Below, in pieces: positions 18,901 through 27,556 of a DNA stretch of 64,000 bases. Origin of the DNA: Flavobacteriaceae bacterium (GTDB lineage Bacteria > Bacteroidota > Bacteroidia > Flavobacteriales > Flavobacteriaceae); contig JAGYJA010000008.1 in the NCBI GenBank assembly GCA_018402385.1, positions 1 to 64,000 of the forward strand. The letters run 5' to 3'. Numbering within the stretch: the stretch's first letter is position 1; every line of letters begins with the position of its first letter. The notes beneath the pieces were generated by a model that saw only the letters and a program-made list of their open reading frames with translations, did no database searches and had not been told where the DNA came from. The position numbers and the translations under genes are program-made.

Positions 18901-19555
18901 ACGAGTACAACTGGGAACTATTAATAACAATTCTGGCAATAACGGTGGGTATGCAGATTTTACCAATATTTCAACTACATTGGTTAAGGGAACAAGTAAT
19001 ACCATAACGATTACTCCCGGTTGGTCTGGTAGAACATATAGAGAAGCCTATAGAGTTTGGATTGATTACAATCAAAACGGAAGTTTTGATGACCCGGGAG
19101 AATTGGTTTATAACAGAAGTCGCACTACAGCATCTTCTGTTAGTGGTAGTTTTACAGTTCCCACCGCTGCATTAGACGGCCCAACAAGAATGCGTGTTTC
19201 TATGAAATACAATGCTTCTCCGACCTCTTGTGAAACATTTACCTGGGGTGAAGTAGAAGACTACACTGTTGTGGTTTCATCAAATGGCAGTCAAAATTAT
19301 GGACACATGAATTTTACAGGAGTAGAATCAGATTTCATTATTTATCCAAACCCGGTAAAAGGAAGTGTTCTAAACTTACAACTTAAGGAAGCCGTCGGCA
19401 CAGAACTTAAAGTGTTGAATGTTTTAGGACAAATAGTAGCAATACAAGCTTTTGATACTACACTGAATGTTTCTCAATTAAATAGCGGAGTCTATTTTGT
19501 TGAAGTAAAAACAGAAGACGGACAAACTTTCAGAAAACGATTTGTAAAAGAATAA
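15923..19555 (+). CDS. Secreted S8 (subtilisin-like) serine protease with FN3, GEVEDYTV and T9SS domains
   Basis: 1210 residues. A signal peptide at about 1-25 is followed by a short pro-region and the S8 domain (about 95-420) with the triad D132 (HVWDGG), H167 (HAAHVTG) and S352 (GTSMASP). A jelly-roll P-like domain follows (about 430-545), then FN3 (about 550-640), a GEVEDYTV domain (about 645-788), two near-duplicate FN3 modules (about 791-880 and 884-973), a second GEVEDYTV domain (about 978-1119) and the T9SS tail (about 1137-1210; YPNP, N-V-L-G-Q, ending RFVKE). It should degrade extracellular protein at the cell surface or after release. The duplicated modules suggest growth by internal duplication. 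Confidence 0.95.
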   Translation: MKNFVSMSKIVLSVLLLSYSVVFSQTKEEQELITSRYDLQTLNQLESSFSSQALQQKQTAFQFAQQRGIETTITLEDGGFAELQRIDSDGSLIYYRTLNVDAARSTRTNHLNSGGSLGLNLMGQNMRAHVWDGGHARASHQEYDGAGGTNRYTVADGSTSLNFHAAHVTGTIMASGVVANAKGMAPHALVSGYDWNSDLSEATSAAGNGMLVSNHSYGFRSDLVPDYYFGAYITDSRDWDALHYNAPYYLMVVAAGNDGTTNYNGAPLNSSFPQYDKLTGHSTSKNNMVVASAQDANVNSNGDLISVNISSFSSQGPTDDYRIKPDITGNGQGVYSTYQNSDNAYNTISGTSMASPNVAGSLLLLQQHANNVNGNYMRSSTLKGVALHTADDAGMTGPDAIFGWGLMNAKRAAEAISNNGNESLISELTLFPGQTYTIEVDSDGVNALMASISWTDPAGTATTSTNNTTPRLVNDLDIRVTQGGNTYYPWRLTGVNTNANNGDNNRDPFERVDVANASGTYTITVTHKGSLSGGSQNYSLIITGISSEPVACTATVPSGLTPSGVGTTSAILSWNSVDGATYDLRYRIQGTTNWTTLAVSSTTTTLSGLSENTSYEAQVRSKCSDGTNSNYSESVTFTTQEVQLEYCNSQGTNVSDEYISRVQLNTINNPSGSGNGYSDFTNISTDLTKGDAYTITVTPTWTGTVYAEGYAVWIDYNNDGDFTDAGEQVWSQSPTTASPVSGSFTIPAGAVEGPTRMRVSMKYNGIPTACETFTWGEVEDYTVNIVGEGPDTQAPTVPTNLTASNITQTTLDLSWNASTDNVGVVGYDVYMGSTLLGTVTGTTASVTGLTASTSYSFTVRAKDAAGNVSAASSALNVTTLAPPDTQAPTAPTNLTASNITQTTVDLSWGASADNVGVVGYDVYMGSTLLGTVSGTSASITGLVAGTTYSFSVRAKDAAGNESPSSNVVSVTTLGNTITYCTSQGNNSSDEWIQRVQLGTINNNSGNNGGYADFTNISTTLVKGTSNTITITPGWSGRTYREAYRVWIDYNQNGSFDDPGELVYNRSRTTASSVSGSFTVPTAALDGPTRMRVSMKYNASPTSCETFTWGEVEDYTVVVSSNGSQNYGHMNFTGVESDFIIYPNPVKGSVLNLQLKEAVGTELKVLNVLGQIVAIQAFDTTLNVSQLNSGVYFVEVKTEDGQTFRKRFVKE

Positions 19556-19574
19556 TCATTTTGTTTAACCTAAT

Positions 19575-19602
19575 AAAAAGCCCGCTAACAGCGGGCTTTT
19601 TT
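19575..19602. terminator. Bidirectional terminator
   Basis: Stem AAAAAGCCCGCT / AGCGGGCTTTTT with a 3-nt loop, between the convergent subtilase and exonuclease genes. Confidence 0.9.
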
Positions 19603-19604
19603 AT

Positions 19605-20318
19605 TTAGACAGAAATTATTTCGTCTGAGGTTAAGATAACTTCATTTCGCAATCGAAGAAAAACCTGAGCGACTGCAACTGTGTCTTTTTCACAGTAACG
19701 TATAATGCGGTCGATATCTTTATCTTCATAATAAACCCCTCGCACTTCGCTTCCATCAATGTCATCTTTGGGAGAGGGAATGTCAAGGATATGAGTAAGT
19801 AACTTCAATGATGTGAAATGTTTATAATCACCAAACTTCCAAAGTTCCAGTGTGTCAAGATGAGGCACTTCCCATGGCTTTTTCCCGAAAAGATTTAATT
19901 TGGCAGGGAGGTCAATGCGGTTAATAATCATCCTTCGAGCAATGAATGGAAAGTCAAACTCTTTCCCATTGTGGGCACACAACACATGTTGAGGTCTGTT
20001 AAAATGAGTTTCAAGCAGGTTTTTAAAGTCTTTGAGTAATTGTATCTCATCACCTGAAAACGAAGTCACTCTGAAATTTCTAACGTCACCTTTCAATACA
20101 AAATAGCCTACAGAGATACAGATGATTTTACCAAATTCGGCCCAAATACCTGCGCGATCATAAAATTCCTCCGGGCTGTGTTCATCACGCCGCTGGTACT
20201 CAGTTTTCTTTTCCCAAAGTAGTTTTGCTGTGTCATCCACCTCTTCATAGTTTTCAAACAGAGGCACCGTTTCTATATCAAGAAACAGGATGCTTTCAAG
20301 GTTGATTTTTTGTAACAT
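19605..20318 (-). CDS. Predicted 3'-5' exonuclease (PolB-exonuclease-like, DEDDy)
   Basis: 237 residues. RNase H-fold exonuclease related to the proofreading domain of family B polymerases. The acidic motifs are D14-I-E16 (FLDIETVP), CAHNGKEFDFPF and the terminal YCEKD, giving the DEDDy set. A free-standing protein of this type is common in Bacteroidota and has no assigned pathway; a DNA-repair or RNA-processing role is likely. It is the last gene of a leftward run with the frameshifted serine hydrolase, ogt, the M48 protease and lemA upstream. Confidence 0.85.
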   Translation of the reverse strand: MLQKINLESILFLDIETVPLFENYEEVDDTAKLLWEKKTEYQRRDEHSPEEFYDRAGIWAEFGKIICISVGYFVLKGDVRNFRVTSFSGDEIQLLKDFKNLLETHFNRPQHVLCAHNGKEFDFPFIARRMIINRIDLPAKLNLFGKKPWEVPHLDTLELWKFGDYKHFTSLKLLTHILDIPSPKDDIDGSEVRGVYYEDKDIDRIIRYCEKDTVAVAQVFLRLRNEVILTSDEIISV

Positions 20319-20328
20319 ATTTTAGTGT

Positions 20329-21467
20329 TTAATTCAACATCTCAAACGCTTCTTCCATATAAATCATAAAATTTTTAGGATAGGTTTCAATGCCGTTTGT
20401 TTCTCCTTTTGAGTGGCCCAGACGCACAACAATGATGTTTTCTTTTGGGAAAACGATTACATATTGCCCCAAATGACCACGCATCGCAAAGTATTCTTTT
20501 CCTTGGCTTTTACCCAGCCAGAATCCATAACCATAGGGTTCCCCTTCAAATCTTGGTTGTACAGATTTTGCCACAAAAGTGGAGTCAAGCAGTTGTTTGT
20601 TTTGCCATTTACCGTGGTCTTTATACAGTTTTCCAAAACGGGCAAAATCACGCGCATTTGAAGCAAAACAACAATAGGATTTCACCATTCCGTTCTTTTC
20701 ACTATCCACCTGCCAAAGCGCATCGTGTTCAGCGCCCAGGGGTTTCCAAAAGCTTTCAGAAAAGTAATCGGCAGTTTTCTTACCGGTTGCTTTTTCAATA
20801 ACCATAGCAAGTAATTGTGTACTTCCGCTAAGGTATTTGAACTCTTTTCCCGGTTCTTCAACGATGTCAAGTTCGAGCATCATTTCGTCCAGATTGTCAT
20901 AAAAGTAAGCTTTTGTAGTAATGGAAAATGGACTGTAATAGCGTTCATCCCAATCCAAGCCTGAGGCCATTGAAGAAAGGTCACCAACAGTGGTTTTGGT
21001 CCCTTCATATTTGGAAAAAAATCACTTAAAGGTTGATTTAAACTTTTGATATGCCCGTCCATAATCGCCTTACCCAATAATCCCGAAATAAAACTTTTGG
21101 CCATTGAAAAAGAATTGCTCTTACTAATTTCATCATAACCATCATAGTAAGCTTCATGCCAAATACTGTCATTTTTGATAATCATATAGGCCACTGTGCC
21201 TGCCTCATTGTGTGTGTTCAATAGTTTTTCTGTGGGTTCAACTGTATTGTAATCTTGGTGTATAGGCCAGGGAATGGTGTTTTCACTCGCGTTCACAGTT
21301 ACATTGTCGAAAGCCTTGTAATCCTCCAGAAATGCGGTGGTGTGCCCTTTTAAATAAATGGTGCGTACAGCTTTAAACAAATAATCGACATTAAAAAGGT
21401 ATGCAAGAAGGACAAGTAGTGTCAAAAGTCCGAGTAAAGTGAGTAGAATGCGTTTTAAAATTTTCAT
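20329..21467 (-). pseudogene. Serine beta-lactamase-like hydrolase (class C/PBP4 fold), frameshifted
   Basis: Two overlapping frames make one protein. The 5' frame (from 21467) has a membrane anchor (about 6-25) and the SxxK motif S121-M-A-K124. The 3' frame (to 20329) has the catalytic Tyr region (YLSGSTQ), the GYGFWLG block and a HLGQYV motif in place of the usual H-x-G. The reading jumps frame at about 20998-21005: on the minus strand AAGGGACC lacks one base that would join ...FFPNMKG to TKTTVGDLSSMASGLDW. Either a recent inactivating mutation or a sequencing error. The substrate is unknown; beta-lactam resistance should not be assumed. Confidence 0.85.
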
Positions 21468-21521
21468 AAGAATGGAATTATTCTTATAAAAGTAACAAAA
21501 ATTGTTTAGTTAAACCCAACT

Positions 21522-21995
21522 CTAAAATAAGGAAGTTTGAGCCGGTGGATTTTCATGCTCCAGCAACCACTTTTTGCGACTTAATCCGCCTGCATATCCT
21601 GTTAGTGAACCATCACTTCCAATCACTCGATGGCAAGGTATCACAATCCATAGTGGGTTTTTACCATTGGCAGCCGCAACTGCTCTAATAGCTTTTTCAT
21701 CACCCAGCTTTCGCGAAAGCGCCAAATAAGAAGTCGTTTTTCCGAAAGGGATTTCTAGTAGTGACTGCCAAACCCGCTTTTGAAATGGTGTGCCCTGAGG
21801 ATTTAATTGTAATTGAAACATTTTTCGCTCGCCGGCAAAATATTCCTGAAGTTGTTGAACAGCAATTTTTAATGAATCAGAAATTTTAGTTGAAATTTTC
21901 TGATTTTCATTTAAGATGGAAATGGAAACCAATCCCATTTCATCACCTTTAATTTCAGCAACACCAAGTGGGGTTTGAAAAAAAGCGTTTTCCAT
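21522..21995 (-). CDS. ogt: Methylated-DNA--protein-cysteine S-methyltransferase
   Basis: 157 residues. Suicide repair protein that removes O6-methylguanine and O4-methylthymine. The active-site IPCHRVIG places the acceptor at C121. The helix-turn-helix region (GTPFQKRVWQSLLEIPFGKT) is present, and there is no Ada N-terminal domain, so this is the Ogt form. It lies 3 nt after the M48 protease gene and was probably transcribed with it. Confidence 0.95.
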   Translation of the reverse strand: MENAFFQTPLGVAEIKGDEMGLVSISILNENQKISTKISDSLKIAVQQLQEYFAGERKMFQLQLNPQGTPFQKRVWQSLLEIPFGKTTSYLALSRKLGDEKAIRAVAAANGKNPLWIVIPCHRVIGSDGSLTGYAGGLSRKKWLLEHENPPAQTSLF

Positions 21996-21998
21996 TTT

Positions 21999-22946
21999 TT
22001 AAAATTGTTCTAAAAATTGAATGCGTTTTTCAATGGGTGGATGGGTGGCAAAAAGTCCACCTAAAGAGCCAAAAAAGTTGGCAGAGGTGTCTTTTGGTGT
22101 GTTCTCAATAAACATTTGCTGGACTTCTTCACTTTTTGTTTCCACGTGGTGATTGGGAGCAATTTTTTTCAAGGCAGAAGCTAAAGCCCAAGGTTTTCGG
22201 GTCATTTCTGCGGCACCACTGTCTGCCATATATTCTCTTTTTCGACTTAGGGAAAACTTGAATAATAAAGAAAACAAATAAGCAACAGCAGAAACAATCA
22301 AGATGATGATCATCAGCTTGCCTGAATCGCGATTGTTTCGACTTCGACCCATTCCGCCATAAAGAAAACCTCTAAAGGCTATTTGAACTACAAAGGCAAA
22401 AATCCCCACAAAAATGATGCTTACCACCAGCAATCGCACATCTTTATTGCGAATGTGCATCAGTTCGTGGGCAATAACACCCTCCAATTCATCGTCATCA
22501 AGGGTTTCTATAATGCCTCTTGTAAGGGTTACGGTATAGTCTTTTTCTTTAAGTCCACTGGCATAAGCGTTGAGCGCCGGGCTTTCAATAATCTGTACTT
22601 TGGGCATTTTCATTCCCACACTCATACAAAGGTTTTCCACCAGATTATAAACACGCATGTTTGATTTTCGCTCCAGCGTTTTCGCACCTGTTGCCAGGGC
22701 AATCATTTTACCATGAGCAAAATAGGCGATGAGAAACCAAACCAGTACAATTGTTGTTACAAAGGGGATAGCATTAATGAAAAGGTCAGTTGCTAGCTGT
22801 TGGTTGGCATTTCCATACTCGTCAAAACTCAAAAAATAAACGACCGCAAATACTGATGCCAATACCAACAAAGGAAAGGCAATGAGCAGAAGAACAGATT
22901 TTTGATTGTTCTTTCTTATTTGTTGTGCAATACCAACAAATTTCAT
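21999..22946 (-). CDS. M48 family membrane metalloprotease (HtpX-like)
   Basis: 315 residues. Zinc site H160-E-L-M-H164, with a downstream Glu in the REYMADSGA block. Four hydrophobic segments (about 17-40, 57-78, 175-197 and 208-232) put the protease at the inner membrane with a cytoplasmic active site, as in HtpX. The C-terminal THPPIEKRIQFLE is the usual M48 ending. It lies downstream of lemA; LemA-M48 pairs are widespread and are thought to act together in membrane protein quality control. Confidence 0.9.
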   Translation of the reverse strand: MKFVGIAQQIRKNNQKSVLLLIAFPLLVLASVFAVVYFLSFDEYGNANQQLATDLFINAIPFVTTIVLVWFLIAYFAHGKMIALATGAKTLERKSNMRVYNLVENLCMSVGMKMPKVQIIESPALNAYASGLKEKDYTVTLTRGIIETLDDDELEGVIAHELMHIRNKDVRLLVVSIIFVGIFAFVVQIAFRGFLYGGMGRSRNNRDSGKLMIIILIVSAVAYLFSLLFKFSLSRKREYMADSGAAEMTRKPWALASALKKIAPNHHVETKSEEVQQMFIENTPKDTSANFFGSLGGLFATHPPIEKRIQFLEQF

Positions 22947-23015
22947 GTGTTTGAAGTTGTTAAAATTTTGAAAAACCGAAATTTACCTATAGGTTTAAAT
23001 AGGTTACTAGCTGGA

Positions 23016-23576
23016 TTAAAACTTAATTTCCGGGGCTTTATCCAGTTGTTCTCTCTGGGTGTCACCAAGATCAAACATTTTTTCAGTTTTAAAGCCAAAC
23101 ATTCCAGCAAAGATATTGTTGGGGAATTTTTGAACAGCAATATTGAGCTCTTTAGTAGCAGCATTAAAGAAGCGTCTCACAGCAGCAAGTTTGTTTTCAA
23201 TGTCTGCCATTTCATTTTGAAGTTGCATAAAATTTTCACTGGCTTTCAGGTCTGGGTAGGCTTCAACCTGAATGTTAAGTCCTTTTAATGCAACACTAAG
23301 TTCTTGTTCTGCGTCGATTTTTTCATCAACACCTTGGGCATTCATTGCTCGAGTTCGGGCTTTTGTAATGGCTTCAAAAGTACCGCGCTCATGTTCCATA
23401 TAACCTTTTACAGCCCCCAATAATTGTGGGATTAAGTCGTGACGTTGTTTGAGTTGCACGTCAATATCTGCAAAGGCATTTTCTCTGTTATTTCTTAAAC
23501 TAACCAGGCTGTTGTACATGCCGGCAAGAAACAGACCTAGTACAACTACAATTCCAAGGATTACTAATAATGTCAT
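23016..23576 (-). CDS. LemA family protein
   Basis: 186 residues. A single N-terminal transmembrane segment (about 2-20) is followed by a long helical domain: YNSLVSLRNNRENAFADIDVQLKQRHDLIPQLLGAVKGY is the family signature, and the LQNEMADIENKLAAVRRFFN region is also conserved. Function is not defined; the protein is anchored in the inner membrane with the helical bundle outside. TATATTTG, a -7-like element, lies at 23607-23600 on the minus strand, 24 nt before the start. It is followed by the M48 gene. Confidence 0.93.
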   Translation of the reverse strand: MTLLVILGIVVVLGLFLAGMYNSLVSLRNNRENAFADIDVQLKQRHDLIPQLLGAVKGYMEHERGTFEAITKARTRAMNAQGVDEKIDAEQELSVALKGLNIQVEAYPDLKASENFMQLQNEMADIENKLAAVRRFFNAATKELNIAVQKFPNNIFAGMFGFKTEKMFDLGDTQREQLDKAPEIKF

Positions 23577-23599
23577 TGTGATAAATTAATTGGTGAATT

Positions 23600-23607
23600 C
23601 AAATATA
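23600..23607 (-). promoter_or_regulatory. Candidate -7 element of lemA
   Basis: TATATTTG on the minus strand matches TAnnTTTG. A TTG at the right upstream distance is not evident. Confidence 0.4.
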
Positions 23608-23651
23608 GAAAATTTTGAGTTAGCTTAAAGAACTATTTACAACTGAATGAT

Positions 23652-24752
23652 TTAATTGTTATCAGAGTCGTTTTTTGGACTGATAATCCCCAATCGTTTT
23701 GCTCTTAGTTCCCAGTTTTTTCTGGCCATCGCTTGCATATCTGCGACATTATCACTTTCATCCATAATTTCCAGACCTAGCAAGGTTTCGATGATGTCTT
23801 CCATGGTGACGATACCAATGGGGTTTCCATATTCATCTGAAACGATGGTAATGTGAGTCCTTTTTTCGATAAGGATGTCAAACAATTCAGGGATGGGGGT
23901 GTCACTAGAAGTCGTGAGGACTTCTCTCTTAAGTGAGCTAAGTGGTTCAGGACCTTTTTGGTCAATCATCTCTTCGAGCACATCGTCTTTTAAAATAAAT
24001 CCGGTGATGTTGTTTGAACGTTCTTTGTAAATGGGTATGCGGGAGTGTTTTAAGTGTTTGTTCTCTTCATAGAACTCCTCAATACTAGTGTCTTCGTCTT
24101 CGGTGATAACAACAGAAAATGGTGTCATCACATCTTTTGCTTGCACTTTTTTGAAGACTAAGAGGTTTTTGATAAACGCAGTTTCATTTTCTTCAAAAAC
24201 ACCTTCTTCTTCGGCGGTATCAGTCATAGCAATAAATTCCTCACGGCTGAACGTGTGAATATGTGCAGACTTTCCTATAAGTTTTGTTGTTAATGTTAAA
24301 AACCAAATGATACCGGTATATTTTAATGGAAAAATTAAGATTGTCAAAGTAACTGATGTAAAAGCCCCAAGAGATTTCCAATAGGATGCTCCAATAGTTT
24401 TTGGAATGATTTCAGAGAGCACCAAAATTAAAAAGGTCATAATGGCTGAAATAATCATCACCGAATTATTACCGCTTCCAAAAGTTTTTTCTGCTTGTAC
24501 ACCCACAAGAATGGCACCCACTGTGTGTGCTATGGTATTGAATGTGAGGATGGCCGTTAAAGGAACATCGATATCTTTTTTAAAAGCAATCAATTTATTT
24601 GCATAGGATTTTCCTTCGTCCATTTTCATTTTTAAGAAAGAAGGGCTAAAGCTAAGAAGTGCAGCTTCTAGAATGGAACACAAAAAAGAAAAGAAAATTG
24701 ATACTGCTGCGTATACAATTAATAAGGCCATAGTTGTTTTAAAAGTTGGCAC
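23652..24752 (-). CDS. CNNM-domain/CBS-domain membrane protein (hemolysin C/CorC type)
   Basis: 366 residues. The DUF21/CNNM domain with four hydrophobic segments occupies residues about 8-175. It is followed by a pair of CBS domains (about 205-330; KDVMTPFSVV, RIPIYKERSNNITGF, ITIVSDEYGNPIGIVTMED). There is no C-terminal CorC/HlyC domain, so this is the short form. Members are linked to Mg2+ or other divalent cation efflux. It stands alone on the minus strand, with lemA 75 nt downstream. Confidence 0.88.
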   Translation of the reverse strand: MPTFKTTMALLIVYAAVSIFFSFLCSILEAALLSFSPSFLKMKMDEGKSYANKLIAFKKDIDVPLTAILTFNTIAHTVGAILVGVQAEKTFGSGNNSVMIISAIMTFLILVLSEIIPKTIGASYWKSLGAFTSVTLTILIFPLKYTGIIWFLTLTTKLIGKSAHIHTFSREEFIAMTDTAEEEGVFEENETAFIKNLLVFKKVQAKDVMTPFSVVITEDEDTSIEEFYEENKHLKHSRIPIYKERSNNITGFILKDDVLEEMIDQKGPEPLSSLKREVLTTSSDTPIPELFDILIEKRTHITIVSDEYGNPIGIVTMEDIIETLLGLEIMDESDNVADMQAMARKNWELRAKRLGIISPKNDSDNN

Positions 24753-24851
24753 AAAATTACTTAATTATTCTTTGATGTTTCTAATTATTTTTATAAAATT
24801 TAAAATGTTCTATAAAGCAAGTTCGCTCTATTTTATTAAAAACCAAAGAAA

Positions 24852-24875
24852 TAAGCGGGCTTTAAAACCCGCTTA
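24852..24875 (-). terminator. Terminator of the 159-residue hypothetical gene
   Basis: Stem TAAGCGGG / CCCGCTTA with an 8-nt loop, followed by TTTCTTT on the minus strand. Confidence 0.75.
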
Positions 24876-24886
24876 AATTTATATTG

Positions 24887-25366
24887 CTAATTTAAATTCT
24901 TCTGTATCAAAGTCACCCAGCCTGATGCCTCATTTACACTTGCATAGGGCTCCATCCCAACTTCATCATCAAAGAAGATAATGTGGTGATTCTTTTTTTC
25001 TTTATTCTTAAAGATGAGCTCTATGGCAACCTTTTCAATAGTGGTAGCTTTTGGCTGACCCGATTTTGGCACCTCAAGTTTAAATAAATTACAGGCTTTT
25101 ATATCTTTTAAGGGGAATACATCGATATGTTCTTCCTTAACAGGGACTGATGAAGTGACTAAATTTTTTGAGTTTTCATCAATTCCGATAAAAAGTGTAT
25201 TAAAAATAGCTGAAGAGGTTAACTTTACAGCACTTGAACCGCAAAGGGTTTCTACTTTTTTGATTGTTTTCTTTTCTTTGCGGGATTGGTTGGTAACGGC
25301 ATATACAATGGGCACAACAAATAATAATAGCATGCCAATGCCCAGTTCAATTGATACAATATCCAT
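24887..25366 (-). CDS. Hypothetical membrane-anchored protein
   Basis: 159 residues that I do not recognise. Residues about 6-24 form one transmembrane segment (IGMLLLFVVPIVYAVTN), followed by a basic stretch (RKEKKTIKK), so the remainder is probably cytoplasmic. The body (about 40-159) alternates strands and short helices. It ends with a hairpin terminator and has no operon partner. Confidence 0.6.
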   Translation of the reverse strand: MDIVSIELGIGMLLLFVVPIVYAVTNQSRKEKKTIKKVETLCGSSAVKLTSSAIFNTLFIGIDENSKNLVTSSVPVKEEHIDVFPLKDIKACNLFKLEVPKSGQPKATTIEKVAIELIFKNKEKKNHHIIFFDDEVGMEPYASVNEASGWVTLIQKNLN

Positions 25367-25452
25367 TTCTTTTAATTTTTAAATTGTTTGATTTTTATAA
25401 AGTAGGGTGCTGAAGTTCAGCAAGCTATGAAAGACATTTAGCCTTATTTACT

Positions 25453-25797
25453 TTACAAAAAGAAATGGAATGGAAAAATCTGAGTGCCTAAAACACTTCT
25501 GAAGTCGATGAGGTAATTTGAACTTGCAGAAACAACTTGGTCTTGAAAAGATTCAAGTTTATTCAAAAAAGCACTTTTACTTTTTGAAGCAGAAGAAACA
25601 ACCAGATCAACAGAAGATACAGTGATTTCCTGAGAAGCAAGTGCTTTACTGCTTTTGGTCTTAAATGAAGTAAGTTCCTCCTGAGTATTTACAATCTCTG
25701 AAGAAAAAGTTGGAATAGTACCAAATGACATAACCGGCTGCAAAAAGACTAGCAGTAGGGTAAGGAAGGGAATCCAATTATTTTTATACATTTTCAC
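25453..25797 (-). CDS. Hypothetical small exported protein
   Basis: 114 residues. A long signal peptide (about 1-25; NNWIPFLTLLLVFLQPVMSFG) is followed by a Ser/Lys-rich, weakly helical body and a hydrophobic C-terminus IFPFHFFL. I do not recognise the family and see no motif that gives a function. It is divergent from the lipoprotein gene at 25902. Confidence 0.5.
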   Translation of the reverse strand: MKMYKNNWIPFLTLLLVFLQPVMSFGTIPTFSSEIVNTQEELTSFKTKSSKALASQEITVSSVDLVVSSASKSKSAFLNKLESFQDQVVSASSNYLIDFRSVLGTQIFPFHFFL

Positions 25798-25901
25798 ACT
25801 GCAAGATTACGATAAAAAAGGATTCGTTGTGCAGAAATTTTAGCTAAAATTTAATCAAGAATAAAATAATATGTAACTTTAATAAATTTAACTGGAAGAG
25901 G

Positions 25902-26528
25902 ATGAAGCATTTCTATTTTTTAGTATTGGTTGTTTTCCTATGTGGCTGCCAACCAACATTGAGATTAATAACGGGTGTAAAAAAACCAAAAATTGAAAAT
26001 CAAGTAACCTTGGAAAAATTCATTGAAAAAAATGATTTGGATATTAATTTAAGTAACACATACTACCTGAAAAATAAAGAGGGTTTTTATGACCTTAACA
26101 AATTAAGGGAAAGGGGCTTGAGGTTCCCCGACGTTTATTTGTTTAATGAATCCGGGTATTTAATTGATGAGCAATTGGATAGTATTTGTTTTGGTGCCCG
26201 AGAAAAACCTACAGAAAATCATAAAAATTATTACGATAGACTGTTTTCAAATCCTACAAGTGAGATGGGCAGGACTTATCATTTAGATAGTTTAAAGAAA
26301 TTTTTAACCGATATTAAAGGAAACGCGGTTGACTCTATATTGACAAACAACAAAAGAACCGCCATAATAATGTGGGCAAAATTTACAGGAAAAAGAATGA
26401 GTAGAAAACACGTTGAAAAATCTAAAGATTTACTCTTAGAAACTCAACTTGATTTGAATATTTACTATTTAAATGTTGACCCCCAAGAATTTTGGGAAGA
26501 AGATTCAATTTCAACTACTTACGAGTAA
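25902..26528 (+). CDS. Hypothetical lipoprotein
   Basis: 208 residues with a clear lipoprotein signal (hydrophobic 3-14, lipobox LCGC, acylated Cys near residue 16). The mature part is hydrophilic with a predicted alpha/beta pattern (NKRTAIIMWAKFTGKRM, LDLNIYYLNVDP) reminiscent of a thioredoxin-like or nucleotide-handling fold, but without CxxC. I cannot name a family. It is convergent with hemB, whose stop codon lies 3 nt away. Confidence 0.6.
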   Translation: MKHFYFLVLVVFLCGCQPTLRLITGVKKPKIENQVTLEKFIEKNDLDINLSNTYYLKNKEGFYDLNKLRERGLRFPDVYLFNESGYLIDEQLDSICFGAREKPTENHKNYYDRLFSNPTSEMGRTYHLDSLKKFLTDIKGNAVDSILTNNKRTAIIMWAKFTGKRMSRKHVEKSKDLLLETQLDLNIYYLNVDPQEFWEEDSISTTYE

Positions 26529-26531
26529 TTT

Positions 26532-27521
26532 TTAAGAAATCAACCTCACCACATCCCTAGCAAAATAACTGGCAATAATACTCGCTCCGGCTCTTTTAAT
26601 GGCGGTAACTTGTTCCATCATCACGGCATCGTGGTTGAGCCAGCCTTTTTCTGCGGCGGCTTTGAGCATGGCATACTCACCACTTACTTGATAGACTGCT
26701 ACGGGCACTGTTACAGCATCTGCTATATCACGCACAATATCCAGATAACAAAGTCCGGGTTTTACCATAACAATATCTGCACCTTCGTCAATGTCCATCA
26801 AAGTTTCTCTTATAGCCTCCTCACGATTCGCAGGATCCATTTGGTACGTTTTTTTGTCTTTGGGAATATCTTTTAAATCCACGGGAGCAGAATCCAAAGC
26901 GTCACGAAACGGACCATAAAAAGCTGAAGCATACTTGGCACTGTAACTCATAATACCTGTATTGTGAAATCCTTCATCTTCCAGCAGGGTACGAATTTCA
27001 AAAATACGGCCGTCCATCATATCACTAGGTGCCACAAAATCGGCACCGGCTTTGGCGTGTGAAAGGGACATTTCTGCTAAAACGGAGTTGGTTTCATCAT
27101 TCAAAATCTCACCGGCGTAAATAATACCGTCATGGCCATATACTGAAAAGGGATCCAATGCCACATCGGTCATAACAAGCATTTCAGGACAAGCGTCTTT
27201 TACGGTTTTGATGGCGCGTTGCATCAGACCGTTTAGGTTTAGTGCTTCAGTGCCTTTGTTGTCTTTCAGTTTGTCATCTACTTTCACAAATAGTAAAACA
27301 GATTTTAAACCTAAACTCCAAAGCTCCTTCACCTCTTTTGAAAGATTATCCAAACTTAAACGATAATAATTGGGCATCGAAGCAATTTCTTCTTTTACTC
27401 CTTTGCCTTCCACCACAAAAAGCGGAACAAGAAAATCATTGGGTGTTATGATGGTTTCACGCACCAAACTTCTGATGGTTTCGTTAGTGCGAAGTCTTCG
27501 GTTTCTTCTTAGTGGATACAT
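26532..27521 (-). CDS. hemB: Delta-aminolevulinic acid dehydratase (porphobilinogen synthase)
   Basis: 329 residues. It condenses two 5-aminolevulinate molecules to porphobilinogen. The Schiff-base lysines lie in YSAKYASAFYGPFRDA and VMVKPGLCYLD. Where zinc-type enzymes have a three-Cys site, this protein has ALDPFSVYGHDG (residues 121-132), the aspartate-rich form found in Mg2+-dependent or zinc-independent HemB. It is the last gene of the leftward heme operon, 35 nt after hemF. Confidence 0.97.
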   Translation of the reverse strand: MYPLRRNRRLRTNETIRSLVRETIITPNDFLVPLFVVEGKGVKEEIASMPNYYRLSLDNLSKEVKELWSLGLKSVLLFVKVDDKLKDNKGTEALNLNGLMQRAIKTVKDACPEMLVMTDVALDPFSVYGHDGIIYAGEILNDETNSVLAEMSLSHAKAGADFVAPSDMMDGRIFEIRTLLEDEGFHNTGIMSYSAKYASAFYGPFRDALDSAPVDLKDIPKDKKTYQMDPANREEAIRETLMDIDEGADIVMVKPGLCYLDIVRDIADAVTVPVAVYQVSGEYAMLKAAAEKGWLNHDAVMMEQVTAIKRAGASIIASYFARDVVRLIS

Positions 27522-27556
27522 AGTTTTAGTTTTCAGTGTTCAGTAGCAGTATTCAG

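Noticed and set aside
20445..20801. 118-codon + strand frame opposite the frameshifted hydrolase
   Set aside because: Complement shadow of a clearly recognisable coding region on the other strand.
20329..21467. Antibiotic-resistance beta-lactamase
   Set aside because: The SxxK fold is shared by many esterases and peptidases; the gene is frameshifted and has a membrane anchor, so resistance is not supported.
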